DNA of 64,000 nt from Micromonospora arborensis (GCF_003205615.1 NZ_PYBV01000011.1:245499-309498), one strand, 5' to 3'; positions 20,052 to 29,263 are shown, counted from the stretch's first letter. Numbers and translations: made by a program. Notes: generated by a model from the sequence alone, not told the origin.

Positions 20052-20635
20052 CTTCGGATCGGTCTACCTGAAACCCGCCAGCGCCACTTCCCAGCGGTAT
20101 TGATCTAGCAGAGGGACCTCGTAGCCGGAACCCGACGAGATGCTGCGCGAGCTCGGCGCGGACCCGTCACCGATAGACATTGGTAGCCACCGCCGGTTCA
20201 CCTCAGACGGCCTGGAGACGGCCTGATCTTGATGTCGTGTTCCGGGGCTTCGCCCCCGCCGGGGGCCTGGTAGGGGGGTTGCCGGCCAGCGTCAGCGGGC
20301 GTCACTCCCTGTGGTCTTGCCCTTCGGCGTCGCGCCTGTCGTGACCATCGGCGTGAGTCCTGCATCACAGCGTCCCCTGACTTCTTACTGACCGCTGGGA
20401 CGCTCAGCCGGACCCCCAGTCGCTCCGATATGATCGCTACCGCGCGGGGACTAGGTCGTTCGGGTGACGAAGCCCTCCACCTGGCACCGGCCGGAGAGGC
20501 TGGGCGATCGGACGACTACCCGACGAGGAAACCCGCAACCACCCGCGCGTGAACGGCTGACTCCCAGCCCCAACGCTTGCCGTTCGGGCATCCGGAGCGA
20601 CGGTCAATGGCAGGCCATCGAGTACGGTTTCGACC
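20052..20635. other. Gene-free left flank of the defence island
   Basis: 584 bases with no convincing gene. A short GC hairpin (GGGGC-TTC-GCCCC at 20244-20256) is present, and bases 20206-20232 resemble bases 27475-27501 on the other side of the island (about 23 of 27 identical). No tRNA end, integrase fragment or insertion sequence was recognised. Confidence 0.6.
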
Positions 20636-23083
20636 ATGAGCATGGTGGGTGTGACGCCGGCGCCTGACCAAGACTTTCCTTCGAGCGGACGCCTGCACCA
20701 GGTGGAGCACAAAGTCTGGGTGCCGCTACGCAGGAAATGGGTGGATGTTTCCAGTAAGCCCGAGGAGCTGGTGCGTCAGGAGTGGATCCGCCGCCTCGTC
20801 GTCGATGGCGGCTTCTCCCTTCTACAGATAGACCAGGAGAGGCGTACGCAGCATGGCCGCCGCTCGCCCCGGGCAGACATTGTCGTCTGGGCAAGCCCGG
20901 CCGACAAGGTTGCGAAAAAATCTCCCGTACTCGTTGTCGAGACAAAGGCGGGTGACGGACGCGCTCGGCACGAGGACTTCTGGCAGGGTGAGTCCTACGC
21001 TCGGGCCAGCGAGGCTCGTTTTCTCATCATCGCGACCGCAACCACGCACTCTGTATTTGAGGTCGTCCGCGGACTTCCCGGTTCGACTCAGGAAATTAAC
21101 GACTGGCCGAAGGCGCACGACGTTGCCGACACTGCCCGTCTGTCGAAGCTCGTAGCTCGTCAGCGGACCTTCGACCGCGACGAGTTTCAGAGGCTGTTGT
21201 TCGAGTGTCACTCGTTGCTCCGGGACGCGCATGCAATGACCCCGGATCGGGCCTTCGACACCATGTCCAAGGTTCTGTTCGTCAAACTCCACGTGGAGCG
21301 AACTCAGACGCACGAGACATTCACCACCGAATACCTCGACCGATGGGCTGCGATGCAGCTTCGTCGTACGTCAGTGGTGCACGACTTGCTGTTCGAGGAC
21401 ACCAAGGACGCCTACAGGGCCGACGGTTTGTTCAACGCCACGGATAAGCTCGATATCTCTGAAGCAACCTTTCGGCAACTCGTCAGCAAGCTGGAGCGGT
21501 TTAACCTGTCCAAGACTGGCGAGGATGTCAAGGGTATTGCTTTTGAGAAGTTCCTGGGCCGCACCTTCCGGGGCGAGCTTGGACAATTCTTCACCCCGCG
21601 TCCTGTCGTCGAATTTATGATCCGCGCCCTTAACCCCCACGAAAAGGAGATAATCTGCGATCCTGCCGCTGGATCTGGCGGATTCCTGATCGCGGCATTC
21701 GATCATGTCCGTGCCGCGATTGCGGCTGATATAGACAGGCAGCGTCAGGCGGAGATCGAGCGAATTTCTTCAGAGTATCCGGACGATGCCACTGAGGAAA
21801 TGCTTGACGAGCGAGATGCTCGCATCGACAGAGCCGTACGGAAGATCAACCGAGAGCTCCTGCCGACGGACGACCAGGGCGAGCGGGTCGAAACCCGTGT
21901 AGGACATCTCGCCTGGGAAGCAATTTACGGCAGCGACAAAGAACCACGTGCCGCTCGTACAGCCAAGATGAATATGATTATGCACGGCGACGGGCACGGG
22001 GGGATCCACTGGCACGACGGCCTAGTCGATGTAAACGGGATTTTCAACGGCCGGTTTAAAGTCGTAGTGACCAACCCACCTTTCGGTGCAACTGTCAATC
22101 GCCAGCAGCGCGTTGGTGACACGCGAGAGTCGGATGTCGAGGACGGGGGGAGCCGCTATCGATCGAGACAGAAAGAACGCTACGGCGAAGCGTGGGAAGC
22201 GTCGCACGCTCAGGTCCTCGCTGCCCGAGGTCAACCCATTCTCGATCTGTACGAGATCGGGCGTGGGCAGAATTCGCGTCAGACCGAGACTTTGTTTGTA
22301 GAGCGATGCTTGAATCTCCTCGACGTAGGTGGCCGCATGGCCATCATTCTGCCCAATGGCAACCTGAATGCTGCCTCGCTTTCCTGGCTTCGGCGCTGGA
22401 CTGAAGGCAAGGCATTCCTGCGTGGCGTTGTGGCTCTCCCTGGAGAGACATTCAAGTTCTCCCGCGCCTCGGTCTCCGCCTCAGTGGTGTTCCTACAAAA
22501 GTTCACCGAGGACGACGCCGCACGTTGGGAGTCGGCTTGGACTGAGGCGGCCGCTGCATCCGACGGGGATTTCGACACGAGGCGCAACGCGGCTGTGCTG
22601 CGCTGGGAGCAGCGCGTAGTGGACGGCAACGATCAGCAGCTGCAAAAACTGCTCGAGGATCTAGCCGCATACGGAGTCAAGCGTTGCCTTCCTGCCTGGA
22701 AGCGTGCACCTTCGGAAGGGCTAGTCCGTGGGGCGGGCACGACTCGCATCGGAGCGCCGGTGTGGGCCGGTACTGCCCCGCCAAGGGAGTCTCGGGTCCG
22801 AGATCTGAAGGCCCGGTACTCACTTCTCGCCCCTGCGGTTCCGGCGCTCAAGGAAGCACTTAAAGGACTCCGCGCAGAGCTGCGAGCGGTCGACGATGAA
22901 CAGACCGAGGCAATGTGGAAAATGGTGCGTACGACATTTGACTACCCGGTCTTCATGTCCAAACCATCAGCAGTAGGAATTACGACCACGGGCGATACTG
23001 GAGATCATGTCCCCAACGATCTCCCCAAAGTACTCGCTGAATGGCACCGGTACGTGACAGATATTCCTGGCTGGCCGGCATGA
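20636..23083 (+). CDS. Fused restriction nuclease / N6-adenine DNA methyltransferase
   Basis: 815 aa. Residues ~35-160 look like the N-terminal nuclease domain of type I HsdR subunits (PEELVRQEWIRRLV at ~41-54, RADIVVW with Asp ~80, VLVVETKAG with Glu/Lys ~101-103, a PD-(D/E)XK pattern, then ARFLIIATATTHSVFEVV). From ~280 it is an HsdM-type methyltransferase: GELGQFFTPRPVVEFM, motif I DPAAGSGGFL (~341), motif IV NPPFG (~479). The C-terminal ~250 residues include VALPGETFKFSRASVSASVVFL and a helical end. No helicase/translocase domain or separate HsdR gene is nearby, so the layout resembles BcgI-like type IIB/IIG enzymes. ATG at 20636; ATGA overlap with the specificity gene. Codon use is less GC-biased than the host's, suggesting horizontal transfer. 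Confidence 0.85.
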   Translation: MSMVGVTPAPDQDFPSSGRLHQVEHKVWVPLRRKWVDVSSKPEELVRQEWIRRLVVDGGFSLLQIDQERRTQHGRRSPRADIVVWASPADKVAKKSPVLVVETKAGDGRARHEDFWQGESYARASEARFLIIATATTHSVFEVVRGLPGSTQEINDWPKAHDVADTARLSKLVARQRTFDRDEFQRLLFECHSLLRDAHAMTPDRAFDTMSKVLFVKLHVERTQTHETFTTEYLDRWAAMQLRRTSVVHDLLFEDTKDAYRADGLFNATDKLDISEATFRQLVSKLERFNLSKTGEDVKGIAFEKFLGRTFRGELGQFFTPRPVVEFMIRALNPHEKEIICDPAAGSGGFLIAAFDHVRAAIAADIDRQRQAEIERISSEYPDDATEEMLDERDARIDRAVRKINRELLPTDDQGERVETRVGHLAWEAIYGSDKEPRAARTAKMNMIMHGDGHGGIHWHDGLVDVNGIFNGRFKVVVTNPPFGATVNRQQRVGDTRESDVEDGGSRYRSRQKERYGEAWEASHAQVLAARGQPILDLYEIGRGQNSRQTETLFVERCLNLLDVGGRMAIILPNGNLNAASLSWLRRWTEGKAFLRGVVALPGETFKFSRASVSASVVFLQKFTEDDAARWESAWTEAAAASDGDFDTRRNAAVLRWEQRVVDGNDQQLQKLLEDLAAYGVKRCLPAWKRAPSEGLVRGAGTTRIGAPVWAGTAPPRESRVRDLKARYSLLAPAVPALKEALKGLRAELRAVDDEQTEAMWKMVRTTFDYPVFMSKPSAVGITTTGDTGDHVPNDLPKVLAEWHRYVTDIPGWPA

Positions 23084-24438
23084 CGTCCCTCACCTGGAGG
23101 GTGCGGTTTACGGACCTCGATCGTTGGGATGCCGTCGAGCCCGCTGCCGGCGGTCGCGCCTGGCGTTGGCCGGTGATGACTCTCAGAGATGTCGCTGACG
23201 TTCGTCTTGGTACCCAGCTGCGCAGCAGCTACAAGGAGGGGGTGGCACGGCCATACTTGCGCGCCGCAAACGTTCAGCGTGGCTTCCTTAACCTTGCGGA
23301 CGTCAAGACAATGTTCGTCAGCGTGGAGCAAGCTAACCGCCTTGAGTTGCGCGGGCAGGATCTCCTGTTTGTGGAGGGCAATTCCCTTGAAGAGGTGGGG
23401 CGTGCTGCTGTATGGCCAGGCGGTGAGCCGACAATTATTCAAAACGCTCTAATCAGAGCTCGTTTGACTACCGACAGGCTCAATTCCGACTTCGTTGCTC
23501 TCTGGTTCAATAGCGCTCTAGGAAACGAATACGTCCGCCAGCATGCCACGACCACCTCCGGATCTCTATGGCATATCGGTGCAGGGAAGTTAGCCGGCGC
23601 TCCTATCCCGATCCCGCCTCTTGATGTCCAACGGCGACTCGTCGATGAGCATGCCAAGATCATGGACCTAGCTCGCGATGCCGACGTATCGTTGGATGCC
23701 GAGAAAAGGGCTGCCTGGGAGCGCTTCACCGGCGAGGTGGTCAGGCTGGAGGATCCTTCCATCCAAGGTGGCCTGGTCCAGTTCGTGCGCTTTGCTGACC
23801 TAGACAGGTGGGATGGGGCGGCGAGTAGTAAGTCACTGGAGTCACGCTGGCCTGTACCGGCCCTCCGTGACGTAAGCGAGATTCGCCTCGGTGTTCAAGT
23901 TCCGCGCAAGAACTCCATCCCGTCTGGTCCAGTTCGTCCGTATCTGCGCGCCGCAAATATCCAACGGGGGTTCGTCGACACGTCCGACGTGAAGAATATG
24001 GGAGTCAGCAAGAAGCAGGCCGAGGCGCTTGAGCTGCGGGCCGGTGATCTACTTTTTGTCGAGGGATCTGGCTCACCCAAAGAGGTAGGCCGATGCGCAA
24101 CCTGGGACGGGGCGACATCCGGCGTCATCCACCAGAACAGCGTTATTCGTGCGCGTCTAGTGGCCGACTTTCTTGACCCCCAGTTCGTGGCTACATGGTT
24201 TAACTCGCCAGCGGGCAACGCGTACATCCGTCAACACGCTACAACCACATCAGGGCTATATCACATCGGGGCCGGAAAGCTGGCGGGAGCTCCTGTACCG
24301 CAGCCTCCCTTGGACGTGCAGCGACGCCTCGTTCAAGACCTAAAGATGGACCTTGAGGCTGCCGCCGAGCACTCGGTCCGGGCAGCCGAACTGCGGGAGA
24401 AGGCTCGGTCGCTCATACCTGCGGAGCTCCTCCACTGA
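23080..24438 (+). CDS. HsdS-like DNA specificity subunit with duplicated halves
   Basis: 452 aa. Two tandem halves (~1-220 and ~230-440), each a target-recognition domain plus a helical spacer. The halves are strikingly alike: both contain DLDRWD, RPYLRAAN-QRGF, LEL-DLLFVEG, QHATTTSG, HIGAGKLAGAP and PPLDVQRRLV. It should bind DNA and direct the fused nuclease-methyltransferase, whose stop it overlaps as ATGA at 23080-23083. The longer frame upstream (from 23041) lies inside the previous gene. Near-identical recognition domains predict a symmetric bipartite target, unlike the usual asymmetric type I site. Confidence 0.87.
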   Translation: MTSLTWRVRFTDLDRWDAVEPAAGGRAWRWPVMTLRDVADVRLGTQLRSSYKEGVARPYLRAANVQRGFLNLADVKTMFVSVEQANRLELRGQDLLFVEGNSLEEVGRAAVWPGGEPTIIQNALIRARLTTDRLNSDFVALWFNSALGNEYVRQHATTTSGSLWHIGAGKLAGAPIPIPPLDVQRRLVDEHAKIMDLARDADVSLDAEKRAAWERFTGEVVRLEDPSIQGGLVQFVRFADLDRWDGAASSKSLESRWPVPALRDVSEIRLGVQVPRKNSIPSGPVRPYLRAANIQRGFVDTSDVKNMGVSKKQAEALELRAGDLLFVEGSGSPKEVGRCATWDGATSGVIHQNSVIRARLVADFLDPQFVATWFNSPAGNAYIRQHATTTSGLYHIGAGKLAGAPVPQPPLDVQRRLVQDLKMDLEAAAEHSVRAAELREKARSLIPAELLH

Positions 24439-24988
24439 CCCAGAGGAGATTGTAGGCACTCCTTGGGAGCCTCTTTTCAAAGAGACGCCAGGCAATCTGA
24501 TGCGGCGGCTCAGGCCACACCTGGAGAGGACCCTCAGTTCGTGGCCGATTCGGAGGGTGCGCTTAAAATTAGGAATATGCCGGCTCACGTCTACTTCAAC
24601 ATCCAATCCGAGGAAATGCTTTCGTTTGCGGGCCACAATCATATGTTTTGCAAATCGGAAGGAGTCTCTGAACGCATAGAAGGCCCTGTGGATCGCTTGC
24701 GTGAAGCGTGCGGCACCTAGCGGCGATCGGCGGGTTATACCGAACTAGAGGATGCGTTGGTGAAACAAACGTTGCGGGAGGCCGCCTATAGAGATTCACC
24801 GGATCAATGGGGTTTGTCTTCGACGGGGGACCAGACTGGCTGAGCCTTCCGATTCACGTCTTACGTCGAGCGACCGTACCAGCGCGGCGCTGGGGCCTGC
24901 GGAGCCTGCTTGATCATGGCCCGCACCGCATAAGCGTGAGACAATCCTCCACTGTGCCGGAGGCCGTGACAGTCCCAGGGGGTAGCTC
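24439..24988. other. Gene-poor spacer between the specificity and AIPR genes
   Basis: 550 bases of lower-GC DNA. After the hsdS-like stop at 24436-24438 the same frame stays open to a TAG at 24718-24720 (~93 codons), but the translation has no resemblance to a specificity domain and no good start. Other short frames lack ribosome sites. It may hold the AIPR promoter or the remains of a lost gene. Confidence 0.55.
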
Positions 24989-27160
24989 TTGAGTCCAATC
25001 AACCCACGAGCCAGTCTCGGGGACGTCGCCCTTCAGGTACGTCAGGTGGAAGCGTTCCTCCGAGCGGAGTATGTGGACGCCGGCTTGCTGGACCTCAGCG
25101 ACCTTGAGGGCAAACCGGACGAGGAGCGCGAACCGCGCATGTTGTCTAGGGCGTTGGCCGCCCAAGCGATTCGGATCGCCACAGGCTGGAGTCCCCAGGA
25201 AGCTTCACTCGCCGTCACCGACGGCCATGCAGATCAAGGTATAGACGCGATCGCAGTCGTGGATAGTGCCGATCCACATGTCTACCTCGTTCAAGCAAAG
25301 TGGAGCAAGACAGGAAGGGCTAACTCCGATCGGTCTGCGGTGCTCGAACTTCTAGCCGGGTTGCGGCTAATCGACGACGAGGACTTCGCCCCATTCAATC
25401 CCCGTGGCCGGCAACTCGCCGAGCGAGCGAAGAACGTGATGGGGAGCGGCCCAGTGCCGGTTACACAAGTCATCGCACTGATGCGAGCTGATGAGGTAAC
25501 CGACGGTTTCCGCCTAGCGATCGATATTGGCGAGCAGGAGTTCAACCGTCACGGCAATGTGCTGCGCCATCGAATCATACTGTCGTCCGAACTGTGGACT
25601 TCGGTTCGAGATGATATAGCGCCAAGGCCAGTTGATTTGGAAGCCGACATATTCCCCTGGTTTGCCATCAGCACCCCGTACGAGTCATATCAAGGGGTCG
25701 TTGAGGCAGAGCAGGTAGCGCAGTGGCTTACTCACGGCTCAAACCTTTTCAACCTCAACATTCGCAATCCTCTGGGTAGGACGCCGATCAACAATGAGAT
25801 CATTGAGACTCTTACTAGAGAGCCGGCCCACTTTTGGTACTTCAATAACGGGGTAACAATCCTCTGCGAGTCGGTCGAGAAAAGCCAGCAGTCTATGCGG
25901 TCCCCGCAATCACGTCCGATCAGCTTAACCTTGCGCAACGCCAGCGTGGTAAACGGAGCCCAAACCGTTCGTTCAGTCGCTGAGGCCGTTGCCATCGATG
26001 CCGTCGCCGCATCGGCCCAGGTTGGCGTTCGCATTATCGTGACCGGTAAAGCTGTCGCCTTCGGTAAACAGGCTACTCAGGCGACCAATCGGCAGAACCG
26101 TGTCGAGGCGAGGGACTTTGTCGCGCTCGATCCAATCCAGGCTGCCATTCTGGAGGAGATGCGAGCGGAGCTAGGGCTCGAGTACAGCGTCCGCCGCAGC
26201 GAGCTGGAGCCGCAACCCGACACCGGCTGCTCGGTGGTCGAGGCTGCATGTGCGTTGGCTTGTGCCCATCTCGATAGTCAGTACGCCGCTCGGATCGCGA
26301 CGACTCTTGACGTGCTGTGGGAACGGGGCTCACAGGGCATCTACGACGCCCTGTTCCGGCCGCAGCCTGGCGTCTACCTGCTCTGGAACGCGGTCCAGGT
26401 CCTGAGGCAGGTAAGGCGAACCCTCCATCACCTGCGCCCTCGCTACATGGGGCGTGGAGCCGCCTTGGCCGAGCACGGGGTATACCTCCTTGCGCACTTG
26501 GTTTTTCGTCGTCTCGATACCGACGCAATTGATGAACCCGATCCGCGGCTCGAGTGGGCCGGGCACGCTGTCGACGAGACAAAGCGGTTGGTAGAGGAAC
26601 TCTTGCCCATTGTTGCGGGTGTGATCGACGCGCTCTACACGGAGCGTTCGCAGATCCGGTCGGTCTGCTCCGATATAGCCCGATGCCGGGAGGTAACACA
26701 GCAGATACTTGGGGTGCCGCAACAAGCTCACCGCCCAGATCGAAACAAGTATCGACATGTGCCAGCCAAGCGCAAGCGGCGCCCGAATGCCGTCTCCGTT
26801 CTGATAGATAAGGCCATTCTTGTCGAGGGAGAGGCTCTTACACTTTCGCCGGGCAACCGAGTTGAGGCCGAGGCATTGAAGGGTTGGCTCACCGAGGACC
26901 CGAGGCGGGCGCGTGCCACCTGGACCCCCCATCGGACGAAGCCCATCGTCTGGGCAGCAGACGGCCTGCAATATTCGCCGTCTGGCCTGATCTCTCATTT
27001 GTGGGAGCTTGCACGATGGGAAGACCGACCTATGGCGAATCAAGGAACCGCCCGCTGGGCTGTCAGTACGGGTGAGACTCTTGCAGATCTGGCATGGCGC
27101 GCCCTAGGCGAACTTGAATCCTCCGATGAAAACCCTGATCCGCAAGTCCTCGCGCCGTAG
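24989..27160 (+). CDS. AIPR-family abortive-infection phage-resistance protein
   Basis: 723 aa. The AIPR core (~240-420) is recognised by NIRNPLGRTPINNEI, HFWYFNNGVTILCE, ASVVNGAQTVRS and QATNRQNRVEARDF. The N-terminal ~60-200 carries a nuclease-like signature, GHADQGIDAIAVV then YLVQAKWSK (Asp ... QxK, the Mrr-type variant of PD-(D/E)XK). The C-terminal ~300 residues are helical, with a basic stretch (KRKRRPN) near 590. AIPR proteins are known from phage-resistance loci, often beside restriction-modification genes; the lethal activity is presumed to be DNA or RNA cleavage. The start is TTG at 24989, set by AGGGGG 6 bases upstream; no ATG or GTG is in frame nearby. Same strand and same atypical composition as the RM pair. 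Confidence 0.85.
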   Translation: MSPINPRASLGDVALQVRQVEAFLRAEYVDAGLLDLSDLEGKPDEEREPRMLSRALAAQAIRIATGWSPQEASLAVTDGHADQGIDAIAVVDSADPHVYLVQAKWSKTGRANSDRSAVLELLAGLRLIDDEDFAPFNPRGRQLAERAKNVMGSGPVPVTQVIALMRADEVTDGFRLAIDIGEQEFNRHGNVLRHRIILSSELWTSVRDDIAPRPVDLEADIFPWFAISTPYESYQGVVEAEQVAQWLTHGSNLFNLNIRNPLGRTPINNEIIETLTREPAHFWYFNNGVTILCESVEKSQQSMRSPQSRPISLTLRNASVVNGAQTVRSVAEAVAIDAVAASAQVGVRIIVTGKAVAFGKQATQATNRQNRVEARDFVALDPIQAAILEEMRAELGLEYSVRRSELEPQPDTGCSVVEAACALACAHLDSQYAARIATTLDVLWERGSQGIYDALFRPQPGVYLLWNAVQVLRQVRRTLHHLRPRYMGRGAALAEHGVYLLAHLVFRRLDTDAIDEPDPRLEWAGHAVDETKRLVEELLPIVAGVIDALYTERSQIRSVCSDIARCREVTQQILGVPQQAHRPDRNKYRHVPAKRKRRPNAVSVLIDKAILVEGEALTLSPGNRVEAEALKGWLTEDPRRARATWTPHRTKPIVWAADGLQYSPSGLISHLWELARWEDRPMANQGTARWAVSTGETLADLAWRALGELESSDENPDPQVLAP

Positions 27161-27552
27161 GTCCGCTGCATTCGCTATTGCTGGCGGCGATGGCCGTCGA
27201 GTGCAGCTGGCGCCGGCAGTTTGAGTTCTACGGCTAACAGCGCCGATCTGCCATCCCGTCGCCGTCGAACCGCCCTCTGGGTAGCGCCTCGCCGCCGTCC
27301 GGTCCGCCATGTGAAGCGGTCCTTGACGGCTCGTATGGACGATGTCAGGTCGGACGGTGGTCTGCTCGGCTTGCCCGAGTCGATGACGACGGGACGGCCT
27401 GCTACAACAACCCCGGACCGCGACCGGCCGGCGGAGGCCCGCTGTTCTGGAGCCGGAGGCCTCCGCAAGCCCTTGACGGCCTGGACACGGCATGATCATG
27501 GACCAGCGGCCCTGGCAGTGGCCTGTTACGCAGGTCAGAGGCTATGCCGCCG
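27161..27552. other. Gene-free right flank of the defence island
   Basis: 392 bases with no supported gene; the open frames on both strands have no domain, ribosome site or plausible composition. It contains the second copy (27475-27501) of the imperfect repeat also seen at 20206-20232. Composition returns to host-like GC here. Confidence 0.6.
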
Positions 27553-27807
27553 CTACTTCCAGCGGAAGTGGACGAAAAGGCGGCCGAAGTTCTTGGAGTC
27601 CTTCTCCACCCGGTGGTAGAGCTGCTTGACGTCCTTCTGGTCGAGGAACCGCAGCACCCGCTTCTTGAGCTGGCCGGACCCCTTGCCGGGGATGATCTCG
27701 ACGAGGGTGGCCTTCTTCGCCACCGCCTCATCCATGATCCCGCGCAACGCGCGGTCGATGTCCTGCCCCTTGTTGAAGATCTCGTGCAGGTCCAGCTTGA
27801 GCTTCAT
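27553..27807 (-). CDS. Small Smr-domain-like protein
   Basis: 84 aa. The whole protein matches a minimal Smr (MutS2 C-terminal) fold: KLKLDLHEIFNKG supplies the (L)DLH motif and IIPGKGSGQLKKRVLRFL the GxGxG/S motif, followed by a C-terminal Phe/Arg strand (RLFVHFRWK). Smr domains nick or bind DNA or RNA. Stand-alone versions exist but their cellular role is unclear. Single gene, ATG start, facing the AIPR gene across the flank region. Confidence 0.75.
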   Translation of the reverse strand: MKLKLDLHEIFNKGQDIDRALRGIMDEAVAKKATLVEIIPGKGSGQLKKRVLRFLDQKDVKQLYHRVEKDSKNFGRLFVHFRWK

Positions 27808-27865
27808 GCCGCAGCCCCCGCCCGGTCAGGTCCCATGCCCGCCATCCTAGGCACGCCCGGCGGAC

Positions 27866-27907
27866 CGCCCGCCGGACGACGAAGAGCCCGCCCGCCGGAC
27901 GACGAAG
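27866..27907. repeat. 19-bp direct repeat pair
   Basis: CGCCCGCCGGACGACGAAG occurs at 27866-27884 and again at 27889-27907, perfectly, with a 23-base period. The second copy runs straight into the terminator stem at 27907. Confidence 0.85.
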
Positions 27908-27930
27908 GGGCGGTCCCGAAGGACCGCCCC
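27907..27930 (-). terminator. Terminator of the TPR protein gene
   Basis: Perfect 10-bp stem GGGGCGGTCC / GGACCGCCCC with a CGAA tetraloop, 21 bases beyond the stop of the minus-strand TPR gene. Confidence 0.8.
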
Positions 27931-27950
27931 GCCACGTCACCGGTCCACGC

Positions 27951-28319
27951 TCAGCGCGTGCCGCCCACACGGGTTTCCACCCGCTCCAGCGCCGTCCGGT
28001 AGTCGTCGTTGGTCGCGTACATCGCGGCGGCGATCCGCAGGTGCCGCAACGCGTCTGTGTGCCGGTTCAGCCGCTCCAGCGTCCGACCGAGCACGTGATG
28101 CGCGTAGTGGTCGCTCGGGTCCCGCTCGACCAGCTCCCGCAGGTGCTCCTCGGCACGGTTGAGCTGGGCCGACTGGAAGTACGCCCGGGCCAGCAACTGC
28201 CGGACCGCGGCATTGCCGGGTTCGGCGGCGACGATCGGCTCCAGCAGTCGGGCCGCTCCGCTCGGGTCACCGGTTTCGAAGAACATGGTCGCCCGCCGGT
28301 AGTCCGCCAGAAGATCCAT
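27951..28319 (-). CDS. Tetratricopeptide repeat protein
   Basis: 122 aa, wholly helical, with about three TPR units (PSGAARLLEPIVAAEPGNA, NRAEEHLRELVERDPSDHY, DALRHLRIAAAMYATND). Such small TPR proteins are adaptors for protein-protein contacts. ATG start, no signal peptide. Transcribed from its own start, with a strong terminator just downstream; the ROK kinase gene lies 111 bases upstream on the same strand. Confidence 0.82.
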   Translation of the reverse strand: MDLLADYRRATMFFETGDPSGAARLLEPIVAAEPGNAAVRQLLARAYFQSAQLNRAEEHLRELVERDPSDHYAHHVLGRTLERLNRHTDALRHLRIAAAMYATNDDYRTALERVETRVGGTR

Positions 28320-28430
28320 CTGCCCACCTCCTCGGGTCGCACCGTCACCTGTTCCGACGCTGGCACAACGCTGGGCGTTTGGCGACTGTTCCCGAGAGCA
28401 GGAAGCCGGGAGCCGGGAGCCGGAATCGGG

Positions 28431-29201
28431 TCAGGTGCGGGCGTCCCGCCGTCCAGCGGACAGCTCCCAGGCGCGCACACCGCCGACGATCCCGGCGGTG
28501 TTCGGCACCACCACCACGTCGTCGCCCATCCGGGCCAGTTGCTCGGGCCGGATCAGCCGGGAGTTGCCCCCGCCCAGATAGAGCCGGTCCCAGCGGAACA
28601 CCGGGCGGAGCCCGTCCACCACCTGCCGGATCCGGCGGGACCAGAAGGCGTCGCCGAGCCGCCGGCGTTCCGGCTCACCCACGTACGTGTCGTAGGTGGT
28701 GCCCCACCGCACCGGCGCGTGTGACAACTCCAGGTGCGGCGCGAGCACCCCGCCGTCGAAGAGCGCGCTGCCCAGCCCCGTCCCCAGGGTCAGCACCAGC
28801 TCGCAGCCGGTGCCGGCGACCACCCCGGCGCCGTGCACCTCGGCGTCGTTGAGCACGAGCGCCGGCACCCCGAACGCGTCGGCCAGCGCACCGCGCGCGT
28901 CCCAGCCGGACCACTCGGCGAGCAGGTCCGGGTCGACCCGGGAGCGTGGGCCGTTACGGGTCACGTAGTGCGGTGTGCTCACCACCACACCGTGCCGGAT
29001 CATCCCGGGTACGCCGACCGTCAGCCGGTCCGCCGCCGGCAGGCGCCCGCCCAGATCCAGCAGGGTCCGGACAAACAGCGCAGGCGGCAACGGGTACGGG
29101 GTCGGCACCCGCAGCGGCCGGGCCCGCATCGTCCCCGCCTCGTCGAGGACGGACGCCTTGATGCCTCCGCCGCCGCAGTCGATCGCCAGTGTGGTCACCA
29201 C
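28431..29201 (-). CDS. ROK-family sugar kinase (polyphosphate glucokinase-like)
   Basis: 256 aa ASKHA-fold kinase. LAIDCGGGGIKASVLD is the phosphate-1 loop (the second Gly of the usual DIGGTGIK is shifted), VLNDAEVHGAG holds the catalytic Asp region, and LTLGTGLGSALF is phosphate-2. The closest family by layout is the actinobacterial polyphosphate/ATP glucokinase PPGK, which phosphorylates glucose using polyphosphate or ATP. The zinc-binding CxCGxxGC motif of classical ROK repressors is absent, which fits PPGK. Exact substrate not proven. Divergent from the ABC-F gene, 62 bases apart. Confidence 0.82.
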   Translation of the reverse strand: MVTTLAIDCGGGGIKASVLDEAGTMRARPLRVPTPYPLPPALFVRTLLDLGGRLPAADRLTVGVPGMIRHGVVVSTPHYVTRNGPRSRVDPDLLAEWSGWDARGALADAFGVPALVLNDAEVHGAGVVAGTGCELVLTLGTGLGSALFDGGVLAPHLELSHAPVRWGTTYDTYVGEPERRRLGDAFWSRRIRQVVDGLRPVFRWDRLYLGGGNSRLIRPEQLARMGDDVVVVPNTAGIVGGVRAWELSAGRRDART

Positions 29202-29263
29202 GCCGTTGAGTCTGCCCGCTGCCGTCGGGTCGTATGCCAGCAGCCGGATAGGCTGCCGTCCTG

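Noticed and set aside
20052..20635. Possible tRNA or integration site beside the defence island
   Set aside because: No cloverleaf, no T-loop GGTTCGAATCC-like sequence and no integrase gene seen.
24807..24992. Short frame just before the AIPR gene
   Set aside because: Ends inside the AIPR start and has no ribosome site or similarity; not enough support.
27104..27619. Open frames on both strands in the right flank of the island
   Set aside because: No ribosome site, no domain, and biased composition; left as non-coding.
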